Assembly (NCBI GenBank): GCA_030913385.1
Contig: CP133159.1
Coordinates: forward strand, 5,001,001-5,065,000
Reading direction: 5' to 3'
Length of the DNA stretch: 64,000 bases
DNA from: Cytophagaceae bacterium ABcell3
GTDB taxonomy: Bacteria; Bacteroidota; Bacteroidia; Cytophagales; Cytophagaceae
The translations under genes were made by a program, and so were the position numbers. Positions 59,067-64,000 of the stretch are shown here, piece after piece. Numbering within the stretch: position 1 is the stretch's first letter; each line of letters opens with the position of its first letter. The notes under the pieces were generated by a model. It was not told the DNA's origin. It made no database searches and was given only the letters and a program-made list of their open reading frames with translations.

Positions 59067-60131
59067 ATGGCTTTAAATATAGAGATCCAAAAGACGTCCG
59101 GCTCGCGGTTAAAGGAAACAGATTTCAGCAATCTGGAATTTGGAGCAGTATATGCCGACCATATGCTGACCGTAGATTATGCCAACGGTGAGTGGCAAAA
59201 CCCCAAAATATCTCCTTTCGGAAATATAAACATGAGTCCTGCAACATCTGTCCTGCATTATGGACAAACTGTTTTTGAAGGCCTGAAAGCATATAAGGAT
59301 GACAACGGCGATATAGTCATTTTTCGCCCTTTAGATCACCATAAGCGTTTTAACCGCTCTGCAGAACGCCTGTGCATGCCCGAAATACCTGAAGATGTAT
59401 TCATGGACGGACTAGCAGAGCTATTGAAGCTTGACCATGCATGGATCCCTAACCAAAAAGGGTGCTCTTTATACCTAAGACCTTTTATGTATGCCTCCGA
59501 TGAGTATATAGGAGTTAGACCATCCAGAACCTATAAGTTTATTATATTCACATCTCCGGTATCTGGCTACTACAAAGGCAGTGTAAAAGTGTTGGTAGAA
59601 ACTAATTTTGTTAGGGCAGCAGAAGGGGGAATTGGATTTGCAAAATCGGGCGGTAATTATGCAGCGTCTCTTTTGCCTGCAAAACTTGCCGGCGAAAAAG
59701 GTTTTCACCAATTACTGTGGACAGACAGCAAAGAGCATAAATACTTTGAAGAGTCAGGAACAATGAATGTCATGTTCCTAATTGGCGACACGCTTGTTAC
59801 CCCTCCACTCTCTACCTCTATCTTATCTGGCATCACAAGAGACAGTGTGATACAGCTAGCTAAAGACTGGGGCGTAAAAGTAGAGGAGCGTAAAGTAAGT
59901 ATTGATGAAGTGTTGGAAGCGCACAGAAACGGAACTTTAAACGATGCGTTTGGAACCGGAACCGCTGCTACCATTACACACATAGCAATGATCCACCATA
60001 ATGGTCAAGATTATTATCTTCCTGATACATCAAAAAGGGAGCTTTCTAATAAATTGAACGATACGTTAAACGATATGAAACTAGGCCAGGCTGAAGACAA
60101 GTTTGGATGGATTTACAAATTAAAAGTATAA
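59067..60131 (+). CDS. ilvE: Branched-chain amino acid aminotransferase
   Basis: A 354-residue PLP enzyme (fold type IV) that interconverts Leu, Ile and Val with their 2-oxo acids. Family signatures: HYGQTVFEGLKAYKDDNGDI, NRSAERLCMPEIPED, LYLRPFMYASDEYIGVRPS, AKSGGNYAASLLPAKLAGEK with the PLP-binding Lys, and FEESGTMNVMFLI. Length fits the larger (BCAT-like) subgroup. Single gene with its own promoter candidate and terminator; other ilv genes are not nearby. Confidence 0.96.
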   Translation: MALNIEIQKTSGSRLKETDFSNLEFGAVYADHMLTVDYANGEWQNPKISPFGNINMSPATSVLHYGQTVFEGLKAYKDDNGDIVIFRPLDHHKRFNRSAERLCMPEIPEDVFMDGLAELLKLDHAWIPNQKGCSLYLRPFMYASDEYIGVRPSRTYKFIIFTSPVSGYYKGSVKVLVETNFVRAAEGGIGFAKSGGNYAASLLPAKLAGEKGFHQLLWTDSKEHKYFEESGTMNVMFLIGDTLVTPPLSTSILSGITRDSVIQLAKDWGVKVEERKVSIDEVLEAHRNGTLNDAFGTGTAATITHIAMIHHNGQDYYLPDTSKRELSNKLNDTLNDMKLGQAEDKFGWIYKLKV

Positions 60132-60132
60132 T

Positions 60133-60162
60133 AAAAGGCTGTCAGTATTGGCAGCCTTTTTT
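60133..60162 (+). terminator. Terminator of ilvE
   Basis: A 9-bp stem AAAAGGCTG / CAGCCTTTT with a ten-base loop and T run (CTTTTTTG), 2 bp after the ilvE stop. Confidence 0.85.
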
Positions 60163-60277
60163 GTTAAAACACTTTTTTTTAGCAAAGAGTAAGCTGACAC
60201 ATTGCGATAGCTAAACTGCGCGAAAAACTACAAATATCTCACCGAATAAATGCAAGCAAGTCGATAGCCTTATCTAT

Positions 60278-60877
60278 ATGAAATTCGTCACCGCCCTTGT
60301 ACTACTACTGATTTTCGGAATATCTTGTGCCCCAAGACCACAGCAACAAACAACAGATGTCAACTTAGACGATTCTTCTCAAGTAATTCTTTTTACCAAC
60401 CATGTAACAAGGTATATACACGGACAAAAGTGGCGACAACTACTTTACCATATCCATCCAACAAAAGGAATTACTTTCTCGCCCTACACGTATATAGACA
60501 CATCAACAGCGGTTCAAATGCGTCCTGGTGGCCCTGAGGCATTCTGGACCGACACAACACGCACCTTGACCTGGGGATATGAAGATGGCACAGGGGAACC
60601 AATCCGTATGAACTTCAGGGAGTATTATGAAGAACACCTGTACCCGGTAAATTTCATGAACGCTGAAAAAGTAGCTTTTAACGAACAAATTGGCCAAGGG
60701 AATACGGTCAATAACATAGAAGAAGTTTTTCCAAATGCAGTGTTTACAGAATACCATTTTGCCGGTTTCAACCCTGAATTTGGAGGAATGGATTGGAGAA
60801 GCTTAAGAGTTGTTGTAGAGGCTTATGAAGGCAACCTATATGTGGTAGCATTAGTAAATGACCGTTGGACCATTTAG
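60278..60877 (+). CDS. Hypothetical lipoprotein
   Basis: A 199-residue lipoprotein: MKFVTALVLLLIFGISCAPR with lipobox FGISC (Cys17). The mature domain is aromatic-rich: HIHPTKGITFSPYTYIDT, MRPGGPEAFWTDTTRTLTWG, FREYYEEHLYPVNFMNAEKV, YHFAGFNPEFGGMDWRSLRV. The final strand VVALVNDRWTI ends directly at the MITE, whose first G completes the TAG stop. The fold looks like an NTF2-like or SnoaL-type domain, but this is uncertain. Function unknown. Confidence 0.78.
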   Translation: MKFVTALVLLLIFGISCAPRPQQQTTDVNLDDSSQVILFTNHVTRYIHGQKWRQLLYHIHPTKGITFSPYTYIDTSTAVQMRPGGPEAFWTDTTRTLTWGYEDGTGEPIRMNFREYYEEHLYPVNFMNAEKVAFNEQIGQGNTVNNIEEVFPNAVFTEYHFAGFNPEFGGMDWRSLRVVVEAYEGNLYVVALVNDRWTI

Positions 60878-61130
60878 GGCGCGCTGAAAAACGCCCAAAA
60901 TGTTGACTTATTTATATTTGTGTAAAAATTATGAGGGATAGGTGCAAGGTTTTTTCGGTTATTTCTTAATTTACCGTGCACAGTAAATTGAGAGACTTTT
61001 AATCCAATACTTTTTTTGGGCTAGCCACAAGCGCGCAATCTACTTTATGGCCTTACATTCAAAGTATTCCAATACGTCTTCATGTAAGGCCATGCCTATC
61101 TTGCACACTTGTGATTTTTTCAGCAGGCCC
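60877..61130 (+). mobile_element. MITE-like element, copy B
   Basis: A 254-bp element with ends GGGCGCGCTGAAAAA and TTTTTCAGCAGGCCC, clearly homologous to copies at 8827 and 63030 over its whole length (GTGCACAGTAAATTGAGA, TTTTTTTGGGCTAGCCACAA, ATGGCCTTACAT...ATGTAAGGCCAT). Flanks CCATTTA and CTATCTA agree at five of seven positions, a decayed target duplication. The first base completes the in-frame TAG stop of the lipoprotein gene. Confidence 0.88.
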
Positions 61131-61260
61131 CTATCTAGAACCTCCGTTATCAAACGAGGCGTTGTAAATCCCAAAGTATTCTTATAAAAAACCGCATTTT
61201 ACAGAACTAACTTTTCCAAGCCCCGGTTTTTCTTTTCATAATAAGCATTCATCCATCCAG

Positions 61261-63030
61261 ATGAGAAAAGAACAAACGACTTCCAAAACCGCTACCAAAC
61301 AACTTCTTCGGGCATTAAGTTATGCAAAACCTCAGAAGAGGACAGTCATTGGTATAATAACGCTTACACTGTTGGTCGCAGCAAGCGGTGTAGCAGAGCC
61401 GCTTATTATAAAGCATATTTTTGATAATTTAGGAACAGAAAGCCAAGCCTTAACCCAAGTAGCCATGGGCATCGGTGGATTACTAGCACTGAGCTTATTA
61501 AAAGAAACCTTTTCAGGGTTAAGCAATTGGTTAACTTGGCGTACACGAATTAATATCCACTATGGTCTGCTGGGAGCAACAGTAGAAAGAATACACCGCC
61601 TTCCATTAGACGCCCACCGCAAAGAAGGGGTTGGGTCTGTTATGACCAAACTGGAAAGAGGCATACAAGGCTTTATCACTGCCATATCAGAAATTGCTTT
61701 TAACGTATTGCCAGCATTGGCGTATTTGGTCATGGCCATCGTCATTATGATCCAGCTCGATTGGCGTATGACTATTTTGGTCCTGGCCTTTGCCCCACTG
61801 CCCACTATTATTGCAGCCTATGCAGCACCTTCTCAAACCGAACGGGAAAGGTTCTTGATGAACCGATGGGGAAAAATATACTCCAGGTTCAATGAAGTGC
61901 TTTCAGGAATTGTTACTGTCCGCAGTTTTGCCATGGAAGACTATGAGAAAAAACGTTTCTTGCAAGATGTAGATGAGGCTAATGACCGGGTAGTAAAAGG
62001 TGTTGGTTTTGACAGCCGCATAGGAGCCTTTCAAAATATTGTGGTGACCATGGCCCGTATTTCAGCCATTGCCCTAGGAGGTTATTTTGTTATCAAAGGC
62101 GAATTTCAAATAGGAACTTTAATGGCCTTCTTAGGCTATGTTGGGGGACTTTTTGGCCCTGTGCAAGGACTGACAGGCATTTATAAAACTACTCAAACGG
62201 CAAAGGTTTCCCTAGAGCATATCTTTAATATACTTGACACCCAAGACCACCTCGGAGATGCCCCTAACGCTATAGAGCCTGGGCCATTTAAAGGAGAAGT
62301 GAAATTTAGCCATATACATTTCAATTATAAAGGATGTGAAAAGCTATTGAACGGGATAAACCTGCATGTAAAACCTGGAGAATGTGTAGCCATTGTAGGC
62401 CCTTCCGGATCTGGAAAATCGACCTTAATGGCACTGCTACAACGTTTTTATGACCCTCAAGAAGGAACGGTTGAAATAGACGGCATGGATGTCCGCACGT
62501 TGAAGCAGCAAGCATTAAGAAAGCAAACAGGTGTGGTCATGCAAGATGCACTGCTGTTTAATGACAGCATAAAAAATAACATTGCTTACGGCCGCCCGAA
62601 TGCTTCAGACAAAGAAATTATTGAAGCAGCCATTGCCGCCAACGCCCATGAGTTTATTATGAAAATGGAAGATGGTTACAATACTATATTAGGCGAAAAA
62701 GGCAATGGACTTTCTGTCGGAGAAAGGCAAAGAATAGCCATAGCACGCGCCTTGCTCAAAAGCCCGCCTATCCTGATCTTGGACGAAGCTACTTCTGCAC
62801 TAGACGCGGAACTGGAAGCGAAGGTCCAAGAGGCCTTGGACAGGCTTATAAAAGGACGAACTACCTTTATTATAGCCCATAGACTGGCTACAGTGGTCAA
62901 TGCGGATAGAATTGTGGTATTCAAAAACGGTAAGATTATAGAAACAGGAACTCATAAAGACTTACTAAACGAGAATGGCTATTATGCCACACTTGTAGAA
63001 AGACAGACTAAAGGATTATTGGTAGCATAG
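61261..63030 (+). CDS. ABC exporter (fused permease and ATPase)
   Basis: A 589-residue half-transporter of the MsbA/BmrA type. Six transmembrane helices (about 28-310) are followed by the ATPase: Walker A GPSGSGKST (380-388), Q-loop VVMQDALLFNDS, signature LSVGERQRIAIARAL (LSVGE rather than LSGGQ), Walker B ILILDEATSALD and H-loop IAHRLATV. It works as a dimer at the inner membrane and exports lipids or hydrophobic compounds. The C-terminus KGLLVA is directly followed by a MITE whose first G forms the TAG stop; the flanking duplication shows the stop was TAA before insertion. Confidence 0.95.
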   Translation: MRKEQTTSKTATKQLLRALSYAKPQKRTVIGIITLTLLVAASGVAEPLIIKHIFDNLGTESQALTQVAMGIGGLLALSLLKETFSGLSNWLTWRTRINIHYGLLGATVERIHRLPLDAHRKEGVGSVMTKLERGIQGFITAISEIAFNVLPALAYLVMAIVIMIQLDWRMTILVLAFAPLPTIIAAYAAPSQTERERFLMNRWGKIYSRFNEVLSGIVTVRSFAMEDYEKKRFLQDVDEANDRVVKGVGFDSRIGAFQNIVVTMARISAIALGGYFVIKGEFQIGTLMAFLGYVGGLFGPVQGLTGIYKTTQTAKVSLEHIFNILDTQDHLGDAPNAIEPGPFKGEVKFSHIHFNYKGCEKLLNGINLHVKPGECVAIVGPSGSGKSTLMALLQRFYDPQEGTVEIDGMDVRTLKQQALRKQTGVVMQDALLFNDSIKNNIAYGRPNASDKEIIEAAIAANAHEFIMKMEDGYNTILGEKGNGLSVGERQRIAIARALLKSPPILILDEATSALDAELEAKVQEALDRLIKGRTTFIIAHRLATVVNADRIVVFKNGKIIETGTHKDLLNENGYYATLVERQTKGLLVA

Positions 63031-63282
63031 GGCGCGCTGAAAAACGCCCAAAACATTGATCTGTTTATATTTGTATAAAAATTAGGAGGTATAGGTGCAA
63101 GGGTTTTTCTGTTATTTCTTATTTTTCCGTGCACAGTAAATTGAAAAGCTTTAACCCAATACTTTTTTTGGGCTACCCACAAGCGCACAATCTACTTTAT
63201 GGCCTTACATTCGAAGTATTCCAATACGTCTTCATGTAAGGCCATGCATATCTTGCACACTTGTGACTTTTTCAGCAGGCCC
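63030..63282 (+). mobile_element. MITE-like element, copy C
   Basis: A 253-bp element, the best-preserved copy: ends GGGCGCGCTGAAAAA and TTTTTCAGCAGGCCC (rc GGGCCTGCTGAAAAA) with a perfect 7-bp target duplication TAGCATA at 63023-63029 and 63283-63289. No open frame of note inside. The internal 12-bp inverted repeat ATGGCCTTACAT / ATGTAAGGCCAT is kept. The duplication includes TA of the upstream stop codon, so the stop changed from TAA to TAG. Confidence 0.92.
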
Positions 63283-63366
63283 TAGCATAAGATAAGCTCA
63301 CAAAGTATGTCTCATGTAAGCGCATAGCACAATGTCATACTTGAGACGCTTAACAAGCATTAGCTT

Positions 63367-63396
63367 AAAAGCTGGCGATGGAAACCGCCAGCTTTT
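63367..63396. terminator. Terminator downstream of the Tudor/CarD-like gene
   Basis: A perfect 11-bp stem AAAAGCTGGCG / CGCCAGCTTTT with an eight-base loop. It lies 15 bp past the stop of the minus-strand gene at 63411 and could also stop transcripts leaving the ABC exporter and MITE C. Confidence 0.85.
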
Positions 63397-63410
63397 GCTT
63401 TATATCAATC

Positions 63411-63935
63411 TCATTCTGATTTTTGACCTACGAAGTAGTCTTCTTTATATTTAAACAAAACGTTAAAAGTCGTAAGGCTGCCATAAATCCTGGTGATATA
63501 CTGCTGCATATCCACCTTTTCTTCAGCGTTTAAGTTTTTGTGGCTATTAATTTTTTGTTCGAGCACCCTCAACCTATCCCGAAGCATCGTGATTTTATGA
63601 AAAAAAGTTTCAATAGGAATTTCTTTAGGTGCTAATTTTTCATCAAAGGGCTGAAGGATCAGTTTACCTTTGTACCAACGTTCCCCCAATTTCACCACTT
63701 CAGTAATGTCAGCCCATTTTTCGAGGATATCAGTCATCATCAACTGAACATCCTTAACAGTTATATACTCTCCTTCGTTAACACTTTCAATAACTTCTAT
63801 TTCATCATCCTTATCTATTTCCTGCACCCCTTTTTCAAGAAAGCTAACCTTATATACCCTGAAACGTGAAGCGAAAATTACCCCCTCGCCATATGAAGGG
63901 TGCTGAATACGAGAGCCAATTCCTAGTTCTTTCAT
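63411..63935 (-). CDS. Hypothetical protein with UvrD-tail/CarD-like N-terminal domain
   Basis: A 174-residue cytoplasmic protein. The first 50 residues (GIGSRIQHPSYGEGVIFASR; VYKVSFLEKGVQEIDKDDEI) form a small beta barrel with the G-x-x-V-x-H-x-x-Y/F-G-x-G-x-V pattern of UvrD/PcrA C-terminal and CarD-type Tudor domains, which bind RNA polymerase. The rest is helical (about 75-165), with a likely coiled coil (ITMLRDRLRVLEQKINSH). An RNA polymerase- or DNA-associated role is possible but unproven. It is preceded by a palindromic repeat at 63957. Confidence 0.72.
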   Translation of the reverse strand: MKELGIGSRIQHPSYGEGVIFASRFRVYKVSFLEKGVQEIDKDDEIEVIESVNEGEYITVKDVQLMMTDILEKWADITEVVKLGERWYKGKLILQPFDEKLAPKEIPIETFFHKITMLRDRLRVLEQKINSHKNLNAEEKVDMQQYITRIYGSLTTFNVLFKYKEDYFVGQKSE

Positions 63936-63956
63936 TTATTTATACAGATTATATTT

Positions 63957-64000
63957 TTAACCTGAAATATGCATTAGAACTTTATATTGCGTGGCAAAAC
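63957..64000. repeat. Short palindromic repeat (ACCTGAAATATGCAATAGAA family), cut by the window edge
   Basis: TTAACCTGAAATATGCATTAG AAC (in parts) matches the start of the copies at 11564 and 21441 and is followed by a TTATATTGCGTGG segment like the second arm. The window ends inside it. Confidence 0.5.

Noticed and set aside
1-64000. CRISPR array or cas genes
   Set aside because: The regularly spaced repeats seen (tRNA array, MITEs, hairpin strings) lack the short direct repeat plus unique spacer pattern, and no Cas-like protein is present.

Overview
The window is 64 kb of AT-rich chromosome from a Bacteroidota bacterium, most likely of the order Cytophagales. The reasons are: near absence of strong Shine-Dalgarno sites, promoter candidates of the TTTG / TAnnTTTG type, bacillithiol synthesis (bshA), a DUF2490-like outer-membrane barrel, YicC, a GH63-type glucosidase, a GH3-serine hydrolase fusion, and many SPII lipoproteins. 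Species cannot be told from the sequence. Most of the window is ordinary chromosome with small operons; the unusual content lies in repeats, small mobile elements and duplicated blocks.

Layout. 1-6.2 kb: unknown secreted, lipo- and membrane proteins, a two-gene secreted/anchored operon, and three copies of a repeat made of strings of short hairpins; the third copy is split by a complete 1,648-bp insertion sequence with 6-bp target duplications. 6.2-19.7 kb: nhaA, ssb divergent from a zinc-ribbon gene across a palindrome cluster, a TPR/HEAT protein, an outer-membrane barrel, a MORN-repeat protein, a MetF-like protein and two tandem LTA-synthase-like sulfatases. 20-29.3 kb: small exported proteins, a GreA-C-terminus-like protein, a GNAT, an isolated and noticeably GC-rich nuoABCD cluster, a polytopic membrane protein and the NAD(P)HX repair gene nnr. 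29.3-33.5 kb: an accessory patch of intact and decayed toxin-antitoxin-like genes, with two extra copies of the 3' end of the neighbouring flippase gene and fragments of nnr and of a GNAT gene. 33.5-45.1 kb: flippase, enoyl-CoA hydratase, two rhomboid proteases and mutL on one strand, then the GH3/serine hydrolase, bshA, a fatty acid hydroxylase and a cold-shock protein. 45.4-49.3 kb: a tandem duplication of a small Cys-rich lipoprotein plus a MauE/DoxX-thioredoxin membrane protein (one copy frameshifted), then a tRNA-Asn array. 49.4-64 kb: YicC, glycosyltransferases, GH63 glucosidase, a large membrane-anchored protein, dtd-mazG, ilvE, a lipoprotein, an ABC exporter and a small Tudor/CarD-like protein.

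Three observations stand out. (1) A ~255-270 bp non-coding element is present three times, and each copy starts inside the stop codon of the upstream gene: the gene supplies TA and the element supplies G. Its terminal repeats match those of the local insertion sequence, so it looks like a MITE that enters stop codons without harming the gene. (2) The tRNA-Asn array contains one normal gene plus two full-length and one truncated copy in which the variable loop is replaced by an 18-bp palindrome, giving a class-II-like long variable arm; a GIY-YIG nuclease gene sits inside the array. (3) The toxin-antitoxin patch repeats the last ~115-160 bp of the flippase gene from its stop codon inward, as would result from repeated integration at a gene 3' end.
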